Position numbers and translations under genes: made by a program. From Actinomycetota bacterium (lineage in GTDB: Bacteria > Actinomycetota > Actinomycetes > Nanopelagicales > Nanopelagicaceae), in NCBI GenBank assembly GCA_002737595.1, contig NSHZ01000056.1:1-10669 (forward strand): a DNA stretch of 10,669 nt, in the 5' to 3' direction. Under the pieces are notes generated by a model that made no database searches, had not been told where the DNA came from, and was given only the letters and a program-made list of their open reading frames with translations. This document shows positions 1 to 7,770 of this stretch, piece by piece. Position 1 is the stretch's first letter. The number at the start of each line of letters is the position of its first letter.

Positions 1-755
1 GCTTCATCGATGGCATAGACCGAGTCACCAATAAGATCTGCTGCGAGCGTGGAACCTTCCTCTGCTTGCCGTGCACTTTCAGATGAGATCTTTACCTCGA
101 CATCGCCAAGAGATGCCAAGTACGCCACCGAGACCCCGGACGGCAAGTTACTTTCCCAATCACGCAAGCTCTCAGAGACCGCCGATTCACCGAGCAAGGC
201 GACTCGTACAATAAATGTATGCTGACGCACACCTGAAAAGCGCTTACGCAATTTAGGTAACACTTCGCTCACGAACATGTCTCGCATTTCATGCGGCACT
301 CCAGGTAGTGCAAAGAGTGGCACGCTTTCGATTTCCATAAAGATTCCCGGAGCGCTACCGCTGTTGTTTATCAATGCACTTGCTCCGATCGGAAGATCGG
401 CCATTACGAGGGCTTGGCTCGGAACTTGCATGTTGCGCAAGGCATAGCGAGCAGTGATTAACTCCACTAGTTCTTTGCGTTGCGCCACTTCCACCCGAGC
501 TGCGCGCGCCACACCCAACCGGGTGAGATCATCACTGGTGGGCCCCAGCCCCCCAGAAACAATGACCGCGTCGGCGCGGGCAATTGCCGAGAGAATGGCA
601 TCACTGATCGCAGAGAGTTCATCCTGAACCGAAATTGAAATAACCAAGGCGTAGCCTTCAAGTGCGAGCTGATCTCCTAGCCATGCGGTGGATGTATCAA
701 CGACAGCACCATTGAGCAACTCATCGCCCACCGTAACAAGCGCTATGCGATTCAT
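1..755 (-). CDS. cinA: CinA family protein, N-terminal part (truncated by window edge)
   Basis: About 251 codons are visible, starting at the ATG at 755. The reading frame stays open to the left edge, so the gene is cut by the window and not broken. Residues 1-170 are the MoCF/molybdopterin-binding-like domain: VGDELLNG near 9-16, SGGLGPTSDDLT at 67-78 (family consensus TGGLGPTxDDLT) and LPGVPHEM at 150-157. Residues 175-251 fit the small KH-like middle domain. The missing remainder should be the C-terminal nicotinamide-nucleotide amidase (PncC) domain, since CinA is usually about 410-430 residues. Known family role: pyridine-nucleotide repair or salvage in the cytosol, with a historical link to competence and DNA damage. 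The start overlaps the pgsA stop by 4 bp (ATGA) and has no Shine-Dalgarno at a usable distance, so translation is probably coupled to pgsA. In actinobacteria this gene commonly sits beside pgsA. Confidence 0.93.
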   Translation of the reverse strand, partial: MNRIALVTVGDELLNGAVVDTSTAWLGDQLALEGYALVISISVQDELSAISDAILSAIARADAVIVSGGLGPTSDDLTRLGVARAARVEVAQRKELVELITARYALRNMQVPSQALVMADLPIGASALINNSGSAPGIFMEIESVPLFALPGVPHEMRDMFVSEVLPKLRKRFSGVRQHTFIVRVALLGESAVSESLRDWESNLPSGVSVAYLASLGDVEVKISSESARQAEEGSTLAADLIGDSVYAIDE

Positions 756-1315
756 AACGCGCGCAGTCGCGCAATTTCCTTGAGGTATTGGAAACCAGTT
801 ACCAGAGTCAAAATTACCGCGATACCCATTAAAAGTGCGTTAAGCGGATCAAACCAATGTGGCATGGGGAAAATATAAAAACCGATAGCAAATCCTTGCG
901 TAAGGGTTTTTGCCTTGCCACCACGACTTGCTGGGATAACTTTCTTGGAGATCACCGTAAAACGGAGCAACGTAATTCCGATTTCGCGCACCATGATGAC
1001 TACCGTGACCCACCACCACACATCACCCAGGATCGAGAGGCCAATGAGGCCTGCGCCGATGAGCGCTTTATCTGCGATCGGGTCAAGGAGCGCACCTAAA
1101 TCGGTTCCAATGCCACGCTTGCGGGCCAGCTCTCCATCCAAGCGATCAGTAAAGGCGGCAATTGCGAAAATGAACCAGGCGAGAGCGCGCCACCACGAAT
1201 TCATGCCATCATGAGCGAAAAGCGCCCAGAGCATTACCGGAACCAAGAGAATGCGAATGAGGGTGAGCCAATTAGCAATATTGACGATACCGACCTTGGG
1301 GGTTTGCTCACTCAT
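752..1315 (-). CDS. pgsA: CDP-diacylglycerol--glycerol-3-phosphate 3-phosphatidyltransferase
   Basis: This 187-residue integral membrane protein makes phosphatidylglycerophosphate from CDP-diacylglycerol and glycerol-3-phosphate, the committed step to phosphatidylglycerol and cardiolipin. The CDP-alcohol phosphotransferase signature D-x2-DG-x2-AR-x8-G-x3-D-x3-D is complete: D57, D60, G61, A64, R65, G74, D78 and D82. Hydrophobic segments lie around 18-34, 43-56, 84-104, 106-122 and 158-175, and the length is normal. Actinobacteria carry several paralogues of this fold (phosphatidylinositol-phosphate synthase, cardiolipin synthase). The pgsA assignment rests on the N-terminal NIANWLTLIRI pattern, the DGELARKRG spacing and the neighbours rimO and cinA. 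The ATG at 1315 follows the rimO stop by 9 bp and has no strong Shine-Dalgarno, so it probably relies on termination-reinitiation. Its stop overlaps the cinA start. Confidence 0.93.
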   Translation of the reverse strand: MSEQTPKVGIVNIANWLTLIRILLVPVMLWALFAHDGMNSWWRALAWFIFAIAAFTDRLDGELARKRGIGTDLGALLDPIADKALIGAGLIGLSILGDVWWWVTVVIMVREIGITLLRFTVISKKVIPASRGGKAKTLTQGFAIGFYIFPMPHWFDPLNALLMGIAVILTLVTGFQYLKEIARLRAL

Positions 1316-1324
1316 CGATACTCG

Positions 1325-2746
1325 CTACCCCAGTGGTTCCGCACGCACATCTGCACCCTCAGAAGCATAGATTCGTCCCTGCAAAATATCTCCCACCCGC
1401 GCCCGAGGAAAACCCACCAAAGTGGTACTTCCGTCTACCTCGGGCCCTTGATGAAGTGCACGACCCTCACACTCATTGCCGTGGACGCCTTCGACGAGAA
1501 CACTCACTGCTTCACCCACACGTTCCTCAGCTCGCTGGGCCATCAACTCTTCAACAAGAGCCCTCGTTCTTTCCACACGGTGTCTCATCTCGTCTTCATC
1601 TAACTTCCCAGGCAGATCCACAGCTGAGGTGCCTTCTTCATCGCTATATCCAAAGACACCTACGGCATCAAGCCTGGCCGCCTCTAAGAATTGGAGCAAA
1701 GTTTCAAAGTCGTCTTCACTCTCTCCTGGAAAACCGACAATGAAATTGGAACGCACTCCGGCAAGTGGAGCACGCTCTCTGATTTGCGAAAGTAGAGAGA
1801 GGAACTTTTCGCTATCCCCAAAGCGCTTCATATTGCGAAGTACTTCGCCACTCGCGTGCTGGAAGGAGAGATCAAAATAAGGAGCAATACCAGTAGTACT
1901 AGCCATAACATCTAATAATGTTGGGCGCACCTCGGCTGGCTGCAAGTAGGCAACACGAATTCGATCAACACCATCCACGAGCGCTAACGCAGGTAGAAGT
2001 GATTCGAGTAAACGAATATCCCCAAGATCTTTACCGTAGGAAGTTGAGTTCTCGCTCACCAAAACTATTTCTTTAACGCCTTGTTCTGCTAGCCATCGAG
2101 CCTCATCAATAATGTCAGTCGGCCTGCGAGAGATGAACGAGCCACGAAAGGCAGGAATGGCGCAGAAGGAGCATCTTCGGTCACACCCCGAAGCAATCTT
2201 GATTGATGCAACAGGTTCGTTTCCAAGTCGGCGGCGAAGCATTCGCCTCGCTGGGGCGCTGCCTGCAACGGTCAGATCTTCAACGCGCTCGCCATGCCCT
2301 GGGATTTTGATGAGCGCATCTGATCTTTCACTCGGTGCGATGGGGAGCAAGTTGCGTCTGTCTCGAGGCGTATGAGTCTCGATACTCCCACCTTCGAGGA
2401 TGTGTGAAAGTCGCGCTGAAATGTCTTCATAGTCATCAAACCCAAGAACTGCATCTGCCTCAGGCAGTGATTGGGCGAGTTCTTTGCCATATCTCTCTGC
2501 CAAACACCCTACGGCCACCACTCGTCGAGTGCGCTTCCCATCTTTGTGCGAGGCAGCTTCCAAAATGGCATCGATGGAGTCCTTCTTTGCACTCTCCACG
2601 AAGCCACATGTATTCACAACTGCAATATCAGCTTCAGCGGCATCATCAACTAACAACCAGCCATCGCCTTCTAGGCGGGCGGCCAACTCCTCGGAATCAA
2701 CTTCATTCCGGGCGCACCCCATGGTGACCAGTGCGACCTTTTTCAT
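1325..2746 (-). CDS. rimO: Ribosomal protein S12 methylthiotransferase RimO
   Basis: This 473-residue radical-SAM enzyme adds a methylthio group to the conserved aspartate of ribosomal protein S12. Domain order: an N-terminal MTTase/UPF0004 domain (1-110) with the three cluster cysteines C11, C47 and C81; a radical SAM core (about 180-400) with CxxxCxxC at C188, C192 and C195, followed by RGSFISRRP and GFPGE near 339-342; and a C-terminal TRAM domain (about 405-470). The [15 protein letters not shown] opening is the RimO form and not MiaB. The frame is open upstream as far as 2908, but that extra 54-residue segment is proline-rich, unlike the family, and overlaps the rodZ-like gene. The ATG at 2746, giving [11 protein letters not shown], is therefore the start. 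Only a weak AGG lies upstream. A TAGGCT 7 nt before the ATG raises the possibility of a leaderless transcript. Confidence 0.95.
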   Translation of the reverse strand: MKKVALVTMGCARNEVDSEELAARLEGDGWLLVDDAAEADIAVVNTCGFVESAKKDSIDAILEAASHKDGKRTRRVVAVGCLAERYGKELAQSLPEADAVLGFDDYEDISARLSHILEGGSIETHTPRDRRNLLPIAPSERSDALIKIPGHGERVEDLTVAGSAPARRMLRRRLGNEPVASIKIASGCDRRCSFCAIPAFRGSFISRRPTDIIDEARWLAEQGVKEIVLVSENSTSYGKDLGDIRLLESLLPALALVDGVDRIRVAYLQPAEVRPTLLDVMASTTGIAPYFDLSFQHASGEVLRNMKRFGDSEKFLSLLSQIRERAPLAGVRSNFIVGFPGESEDDFETLLQFLEAARLDAVGVFGYSDEEGTSAVDLPGKLDEDEMRHRVERTRALVEELMAQRAEERVGEAVSVLVEGVHGNECEGRALHQGPEVDGSTTLVGFPRARVGDILQGRIYASEGADVRAEPLG

Positions 2747-2753
2747 GAGTATC

Positions 2754-2759
2754 AGCCTA
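2754..2759 (-). promoter_or_regulatory. Possible -10 element for leaderless rimO mRNA
   Basis: On the minus strand TAGGCT (a TANNNT -10 match) ends 7 nt before the rimO ATG, so a transcript could begin at or next to the A of the start codon. No -35-like hexamer is visible at 16-19 bp spacing. The call rests only on similarity to the cleaner cases at thyX, dapA and ftsK, and it could be chance. Confidence 0.25.
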
Positions 2760-2801
2760 GTTGGTGGACCCGTGAACTCTGGCCACTCAGGTAACTTCAG
2801 C

Positions 2802-2828
2802 GGATCTGGGGGGGATCTGGGGGGATCA
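2802..2828. repeat. Short G-rich tandem repeat in the rodZ-rimO gap
   Basis: GGATCTGGGGGG occurs at 2802-2813 and again at 2813-2824, followed by a partial third copy GGATCA at 2823-2828, so the period is 11 then 10 bp. The partial copy contains the rodZ stop codon (TGA on the minus strand, 2826-2828). The runs of seven and six G on the plus strand make the transcript C-rich here. The repeat sits in the otherwise featureless 79-bp gap between rodZ and rimO. No function is known to me. Such runs could be slippage-prone or form G-rich DNA structure on the template strand. Confidence 0.75.
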
Positions 2829-3563
2829 GCCTTGCGTGGGGTCTCCGGTGCCAAAATCAAAGTGCAGTACTTCACGGCTCCCACCAGGAGTGCCGAGTTT
2901 CTTGCCATTTACCGAGAGCGTGACCGCTCCGGCATTGCCGATGACTACACGGAGGTGCTGCCGATCATGAAATTCCTTGGTAGCTCCCTTTTGGAGAATG
3001 CCAGCGAAGAGTTGTGCCCCCGAATCACTCGTAATCGCGATCCACGATGATTCAGAAACTGCAGCGATAACGACGGTGACATCATCGGTCAGTAGCGCCG
3101 TAGCTTCACTCGCACTAGGAGTGTCGGAAGCCATAGATGGATCATTTTGCGGAGTATCCGTGGTTACTGCCGATGCAAGCAGAGGATCAACTGGATTCTC
3201 TCCCCCCACAAAGAGTGAGAATCCAATTACCCCGGCAATTACCACCGCAGCAGCTGCCATGATTGGTGCCCACGGGAGCGTGCGCTTCACTGGCCGCAAC
3301 ATGGATGCCATTTGGTCGAGCGCGCTCGCTGCAGGTTTTACTTGGAGACCGAATGCAACCATGAGCTCGTTGACATTCATACCCAATGCGGTGGCTATCG
3401 AACGTACGTGGCCGCGCGCATAAACCTCACCACCACAAGGATCAAAATTATCTGATTCGATGGCCACCAAGACTGAGTTACGCAAACGAACTTTGGCAGC
3501 GACCTCGGCAACGCTCAAGCCCGCGGCGATACGCGCCTGCGTGATTTGAGCGCCAACGGTCAT
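2826..3563 (-). CDS. RodZ-like membrane-anchored helix-turn-helix protein with C-terminal DUF4115-type domain
   Basis: This 245-residue protein has three parts. An N-terminal Xre/RodZ-type HTH covers about 3-72, including [19 protein letters not shown] and the RodZ hallmark [10 protein letters not shown] at 48-57. A single transmembrane helix lies near 98-120, preceded by basic residues (RPVKR) that fit a cytoplasmic N-terminus. After a Ser/Thr/Pro/Asp-rich linker (about 121-165) comes an extracytoplasmic beta domain of the DUF4115 type with [17 protein letters not shown] and [15 protein letters not shown] (172-220). In rod-shaped bacteria RodZ links MreB to the elongation machinery. In actinobacteria the role of this relative, found between ftsK and rimO, is less certain, so I give no symbol. 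The start at 3563 is secured by an AAGGAGG Shine-Dalgarno (3568-3574), the only consensus one among the minus-strand genes here. Confidence 0.88.
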   Translation of the reverse strand: MTVGAQITQARIAAGLSVAEVAAKVRLRNSVLVAIESDNFDPCGGEVYARGHVRSIATALGMNVNELMVAFGLQVKPAASALDQMASMLRPVKRTLPWAPIMAAAAVVIAGVIGFSLFVGGENPVDPLLASAVTTDTPQNDPSMASDTPSASEATALLTDDVTVVIAAVSESSWIAITSDSGAQLFAGILQKGATKEFHDRQHLRVVIGNAGAVTLSVNGKKLGTPGGSREVLHFDFGTGDPTQG

Positions 3564-3577
3564 AAATCCTCCTTGAG

Positions 3578-3593
3578 GTGGGGGTACCCCTAC
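3578..3593. promoter_or_regulatory. Palindrome between rodZ promoter candidate and its Shine-Dalgarno
   Basis: GGGGTACCCC (3581-3590) is a perfect 10-bp palindrome. It extends to an imperfect 16-bp one at 3578-3593 with a single mismatched pair. It lies only 3 bp upstream of the rodZ Shine-Dalgarno, inside the predicted 5' leader. As RNA it could form only a short three-GC-pair hairpin with a 4-nt loop, so a protein-binding operator is as plausible as an RNA structure. No regulator is identified. Confidence 0.3.
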
Positions 3594-3601
3594 GAAACTA
3601 T

Positions 3602-3637
3602 GACTCTAAGGGTACGCAACTCTGAGGTGATTGACTA
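3602..3637 (-). promoter_or_regulatory. Candidate sigma-70-type promoter for the rodZ-like gene
   Basis: On the minus strand TAGTCA (3632-3637, 4 of 6 matches to TTGACA) is followed after exactly 17 bp by TACCCT (3609-3614, TANNNT type). Transcription would start near 3602 and give a leader of about 39 nt containing the palindrome and Shine-Dalgarno. The site lies in the 126-bp ftsK-rodZ gap, the largest in the window. The prediction is from motif matching alone. Confidence 0.35.
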
Positions 3638-3689
3638 ACCCGTAAACGAATTTAACGAGAACTCACGCCTCACCCCGTGTGAAATTCAA

Positions 3690-6035
3690 TTAAAGACTTG
3701 CAAGCACCCCTGGGAGATCGTCCGCCTTTATCAGGACATCGCGCGCCTTAGAACCCTCAGAAGGGCCGACGATGCCGCGACTTTCCATGAGATCCATCAA
3801 TCTGCCGGCCTTGGCGAAGCCCACTCGTAACTTCCTTTGCAGCATCGAGGTGGAACCAAATTGTGTGGAGACCACCAGTTCGATTGCTTGCATGAGCAGA
3901 TCAAGATCATCACCAATGTCATCTTCGACTTCTTTGCGCTGAAAACCGACGTTGAAAACATCCTCGCGGTAGATGGGTTCGTGTTGCGCCTTGACATGCT
4001 TTACAACAGCTTCAATCTCGCGCTCCGAGACATACGCTCCTTGAATACGCATCGCTTTGCTAGCTCCCATAGGCAAGAAGAGGCCATCACCTTGTCCGAC
4101 AAGTTTTTCTGCACCAGGTTGATCGAGAATCACTCGCGAGTCAGCAAGCGATGAAGTTGCAAAGGAGAGTCGTGAAGGCACGTTGGCTTTGATAAGACCA
4201 GTGACAACGTCGACGCTAGGTCGCTGCGTAGCAAGGACTAAGTGGATACCCGCCGCACGCGCTAACTGAGTGATACGCACAATTGATTCTTCAACATCTC
4301 GCGGAGCCACCATCATAAGATCTGCCAGCTCATCGACGATCACAAGCAAATAGGGGTAGGGACGAAGCTTGCGATCTGAGCCAAGTGGTGGCGTAAGTTT
4401 TCCACTGCGTACCGCTTTGTTGAAATCATCAATATGACGGAAACCGAAATTGGAAAGATCGTCGTACCGAGCATCCATTTCGCGCACTACCCATTGCAGC
4501 GCTTCAGCAGCCTTCTTGGGGTTGGTCAAAATGGGGGTGATCAAGTGCGGAATGCCTTGATAGGCGTTGAGCTCTACACGTTTGGGATCAATCAAGATCA
4601 TGCGCACATCGTTTGGAGTGGCGCGCATCATCACTGATGTGACGAGCGCATTTATCCAACTTGATTTGCCTGCTCCAGTTGCACCTGCGACCAAGAGGTG
4701 GGGCATCTTGGTGAGGTTGGCACAGACAAAGCCACCTTCAACGTCTTTTCCAAGCGAAACCACCATGGGATGGTGATCGTTTCCAGCAACCGTCGACCGG
4801 AGCACGTCACCGAGTAACACGGTCTCTCGATCAGTATTAGGAATCTCAATTCCCACAGCAGACTTACCTGGGATGGGACTCAAGATTCGAACATCGCTGC
4901 TAGCAACCGCATAAGAAATATTCTTCGAAAGCGCTGTAATGCGTTCGACTTTGACTGCGGCACCTAGTTCAACTTCATATCGAGTCACTGTGGGGCCACG
5001 CAAAAAGCCAGTGACTTTTGCATCGATTTGAAACTCTTCAAATACTTGGGTGAGTGATTCCACGATCTTGTCGTTGGCCGCACTTTTCGCTTTGCTGGGC
5101 GCACCCGCTTTCAAAATATCTAATGGGGGCAACACATACTCAGCGCCTTCAGTAAATTCCATCTGAGTTGGCACGCTTGCTGACTTGGTGCCTTCAAAAG
5201 ATGCAACTTGCTCCGGTGGTGCTACTCGAACCGGCTCAGCACGTGCTTCCAATACTTGTTCAGCTAATTCATCTTGCGCCAGCTCTTCTTCAAACTCTTC
5301 TTCAATCTCTTCCGCTTCGCGAAGAATGGGAGATTCAAAAGGTTCACTTTCGGAGATTTCAAACTCTTCCTGCAGTTCACGTGCTTCGCGTCGGTCGGCC
5401 AAACGCGTAGAGAGTGGAGAAATAAGAGAACGGAACTTCTCGGGTACTGCATGCAACGGAGTTGCTGTGACAATCAAGAGCCCAAAGAGCATGATAAGTA
5501 GTAGGACCGGGAAGGCTAGATACTTCGTCACTAAGGCGGAGAGCGGCGCGGCGATGAGATAACCGACCCAGCCACCCGAATTGTGGGCGCCAGAAAGTCC
5601 AGGATTATCTGTGATTACATGGACAAGTCCAGCCACTCCAAAAGTCAAAATAAACACACCAATAGCAATGCGTCCGGTGACCGCGCCTTCTTGCGGTTTT
5701 CGCAGAATACGGATCGCCAGCAGAATGAGTGCCAGCGGTATCAAGATGGCCAGGCGCCCCACGAGGTTATGGGCCGCACCATCCATGAATGCGCCGAAGA
5801 AATTCGGCACATGCCACCAGACACCCGCAGCCACCAAGATCGCCAGCACAATGAGCCCTAATCCGAGGCCATCTCGACGATGACTGGGATCCAAGTCGCG
5901 CGCCTCCCGACTGAGGAATCGGACGCCACCGCCCAACCCGCGAGCAATAGTGCGCCAGATACGCACAACCACGCCAAAAAACCCTCGACCTTTTCCAAGT
6001 TCGGGGCGCGCGGGTTTCTTGGCTTTAGTTGCCAC
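3690..6035 (-). CDS. ftsK: DNA translocase FtsK (FtsK/SpoIIIE family)
   Basis: This 781-residue septal DNA pump resolves and moves chromosome ends during division. Numbering is from the GTG at 6035 (VATKAKK). Hydrophobic membrane segments lie near 57-75, 92-110, 121-140, 158-170 and 173-192. An acidic, Glu-rich linker follows at about 213-267 and is short for an FtsK. Then come the alpha and beta motor domains with Walker A GATGAGKS (451-458), Walker B LLVIVDEL (563-570) and ATQRPS (602-607). Last is the gamma winged-helix KOPS-reading domain (711-781) with STSMLQRKLRVGFAKAGRLMD. The frame extends to a TTG at 6095 inside rnj. I reject that start because the added 20 residues are not FtsK-like. 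No Shine-Dalgarno precedes 6035, but TACTGT lies 6 nt upstream of it. The stop is TAA at 3690-3692. Confidence 0.96.
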   Translation of the reverse strand: MATKAKKPARPELGKGRGFFGVVVRIWRTIARGLGGGVRFLSREARDLDPSHRRDGLGLGLIVLAILVAAGVWWHVPNFFGAFMDGAAHNLVGRLAILIPLALILLAIRILRKPQEGAVTGRIAIGVFILTFGVAGLVHVITDNPGLSGAHNSGGWVGYLIAAPLSALVTKYLAFPVLLLIMLFGLLIVTATPLHAVPEKFRSLISPLSTRLADRREARELQEEFEISESEPFESPILREAEEIEEEFEEELAQDELAEQVLEARAEPVRVAPPEQVASFEGTKSASVPTQMEFTEGAEYVLPPLDILKAGAPSKAKSAANDKIVESLTQVFEEFQIDAKVTGFLRGPTVTRYEVELGAAVKVERITALSKNISYAVASSDVRILSPIPGKSAVGIEIPNTDRETVLLGDVLRSTVAGNDHHPMVVSLGKDVEGGFVCANLTKMPHLLVAGATGAGKSSWINALVTSVMMRATPNDVRMILIDPKRVELNAYQGIPHLITPILTNPKKAAEALQWVVREMDARYDDLSNFGFRHIDDFNKAVRSGKLTPPLGSDRKLRPYPYLLVIVDELADLMMVAPRDVEESIVRITQLARAAGIHLVLATQRPSVDVVTGLIKANVPSRLSFATSSLADSRVILDQPGAEKLVGQGDGLFLPMGASKAMRIQGAYVSEREIEAVVKHVKAQHEPIYREDVFNVGFQRKEVEDDIGDDLDLLMQAIELVVSTQFGSTSMLQRKLRVGFAKAGRLMDLMESRGIVGPSEGSKARDVLIKADDLPGVLASL

Positions 6036-6041
6036 GGAAAT

Positions 6042-6047
6042 ACAGTA
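6042..6047 (-). promoter_or_regulatory. Candidate -10 element for leaderless ftsK mRNA
   Basis: On the minus strand TACTGT ends exactly 6 nt before the ftsK GTG, placing the likely transcription start on the start codon itself. The 49-bp gap to the rnj stop holds no Shine-Dalgarno. The -35 region is poor, as is common for actinobacterial TANNNT promoters. The same hexamer and spacing occur at thyX. Confidence 0.45.
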
Positions 6048-6084
6048 CGAGAATGGGGCGAATCGGACGGGCAGGCGCGCCGGG

Positions 6085-7770
6085 CTAGACCTCAACCACG
6101 ATTGGCAAGATCATCGGACGTCGTCGATGAGTGGTATTGACCCATTGGCCCACAGTCCGGCGCACAATCTGTGCCAATTGATGCGAACCACCCACACCAT
6201 CACTGGCCGCATTGCGAAGCGCTTCCACAATCTTGATCTTGACCTCATCAAAGACATCTTCAGTTTCGGCAAAGCCACGCGCATGAATATCTGGACCAGA
6301 GACGATCTTCCCAGTGGTGGAATCCACTGCCACAACAATGGAGATGAAACCCTCTTCGCCAAGTACGCGTCGGTCCTTAAGCGATGCTTCAGTGATGTCA
6401 CCGACGCTCTGCCCATCAACATAGACATACCCGACCGTAATTACCCCAGCAATATTGACTCGGCCATCTCGGAGATCGACCACTACCCCGTCATCGACGG
6501 TGACGATATTCTCATCTGCAATGCCAGTAAGTCGGGCGAGATCCGCATTGGCTCGCAAGTGGCGCCACTCACCATGAATCGGCATTACATTCTTTGGCTT
6601 TACTAAGTTGTAGCAGTAAAGCAATTCGCCAGCGCTTGCGTGACCAGATACGTGCACCATCGCGTTGCTCTTATGAACTACCTTTGCACCAAATCTCATC
6701 AAGCCGTTAATGACTCGATAAACAGAATTCTCATTCCCAGGGATGAGCGAGGAAGCCAGAATGACCGTGTCGCCCTCCCCTACGCGAATTTGGTGATCTC
6801 CACTCGCCATTCGCGAAAGCGCTGCCATTGGTTCACCTTGTGAACCCGTACAGATGAGTACCAACTCATTATCCTTAAAATTTTCCATCTGCTTGGCGTC
6901 AATAAGAACGCCATCGGGGATGGTGAGATATCCCAGCTCATGAGCCACCCGCATATTACGAACCATCGAACGACCGACCAGCGCAACCTTTCTAGAGTGC
7001 GCGGCGGCAGTATCGATGACTTGCTGCACGCGATGAACATGAGAGGCAAATGATGCAACGACTACTCGACGCTCGGTCTTAGAAAAAACTCGATCGAGCA
7101 CTGGCAAAATCTCGCGCTCGCTCGTAGTGAATCCGGGCACTTCGGCATTAGTGGAGTCAACCATGAACAGGTCGACGCCTTCACTTCCAAGTCGAGCGAA
7201 AGTGGCAAGGTCGGTGAGGCGACCGTCGAGTGGAAGTTGATCCATCTTGAAATCACCGGTGTGCAGAATTCGACCGGCGGAAGTGGTGATTGCGACCGCG
7301 AGGGCATCAGGAATGGAGTGATTCACCGCAATGAATTCAAGATTGAATGGTCCGAATTGTTCGACCTGCCCCTCTTTCACTTCAAGGGATCGAGGGCGAA
7401 TGCGATGTTCCTTTAGCTTCTCTTCAAGGAATGCAAGGGTGAGCCGAGATCCCACCAATGGAATCTCGCCCGCTTCGCGCAAGATGAAAGGAACCGCGCC
7501 GATATGGTCTTCATGTGCATGTGTAAGGACGATCGCTAAGACATCGCCCCATCTTTCGCGCAGATACGAATAATCAGGCAAGATCAAATCGACGCCAGGT
7601 TGATTCTCCTCCGGGAAGAGCACGCCCGCATCCACGATAAGAATTTTTCCGTCATGTTCAAAGACCGTCATGTTGCGACCGACATCGCCCAGACCGCCAA
7701 GGGCAACAATGCGAGTCGTGCCCTTTTCTAGAGCTGCTGGTTCAGAGAGTTCTGGATGCGAATGGCTCAT
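6085..7770 (-). CDS. rnj: Ribonuclease J
   Basis: This 561-residue cytosolic RNase is of the metallo-beta-lactamase/beta-CASP class, with 5'-3' exo- and endonuclease activity in RNA processing and decay. The MBL core begins at about 20 with LGGLGDVGRNM. The metal-binding residues are HAHEDH at 84-89, H151 in VNHS and D173 in TGDFK. The beta-CASP region includes STNAE (206-210) and SGHAS (375-379), and the final metal site is PIHGEWRHL (397-405). The C-terminal domain (about 450-561) ends in the RRRPM...VVEV tail typical of actinobacterial RNase J. Length is normal and no catalytic residue is missing. The start at 7770 overlaps the dapA stop by 4 bp (ATGA) and has no Shine-Dalgarno, so RNase J is probably made by translation coupled to dapA. 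The stop is TAG at 6085-6087. Confidence 0.97.
   Translation of the reverse strand: MSHSHPELSEPAALEKGTTRIVALGGLGDVGRNMTVFEHDGKILIVDAGVLFPEENQPGVDLILPDYSYLRERWGDVLAIVLTHAHEDHIGAVPFILREAGEIPLVGSRLTLAFLEEKLKEHRIRPRSLEVKEGQVEQFGPFNLEFIAVNHSIPDALAVAITTSAGRILHTGDFKMDQLPLDGRLTDLATFARLGSEGVDLFMVDSTNAEVPGFTTSEREILPVLDRVFSKTERRVVVASFASHVHRVQQVIDTAAAHSRKVALVGRSMVRNMRVAHELGYLTIPDGVLIDAKQMENFKDNELVLICTGSQGEPMAALSRMASGDHQIRVGEGDTVILASSLIPGNENSVYRVINGLMRFGAKVVHKSNAMVHVSGHASAGELLYCYNLVKPKNVMPIHGEWRHLRANADLARLTGIADENIVTVDDGVVVDLRDGRVNIAGVITVGYVYVDGQSVGDITEASLKDRRVLGEEGFISIVVAVDSTTGKIVSGPDIHARGFAETEDVFDEVKIKIVEALRNAASDGVGGSHQLAQIVRRTVGQWVNTTHRRRPMILPIVVEV

Noticed and set aside
2802..2828. Frameshift truncating the RodZ-like protein at the G-runs
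   Set aside because: The protein already ends just after the DUF4115-type domain in a plausible FDFGTGDP tail. Nothing downstream in another frame continues the domain.
2747..2908. Upstream extension of rimO by 54 codons
   Set aside because: The added residues are proline-rich, unlike any RimO, and run through the rodZ coding end and the G-run repeat. The ATG at 2746 gives the conserved N-terminus.
2484..3050. Plus-strand open frame of 188 codons opposite rimO and rodZ
   Set aside because: It is Ser/Thr/Pro-rich low-complexity translation spanning two genes and their gap on the opposite strand, with no domain recognised.
3660..3690. Terminator after ftsK
   Set aside because: Only a 4-bp TCAC/GTGA stem is visible just past the stop, with no following T-tract on the transcribed strand.
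6036..6095. ftsK starting at the TTG at 6095 inside rnj
   Set aside because: The 20 extra residues are unlike FtsK, and TTG has no Shine-Dalgarno. The GTG at 6035 gives a Lys-rich start typical of the family.
5950..6606. Plus-strand open frame of 218 codons opposite rnj/ftsK
   Set aside because: It lies opposite well-recognised genes on the other strand, resembles no family I know, and has no Shine-Dalgarno or promoter context. It is a shadow of codon bias in rnj.
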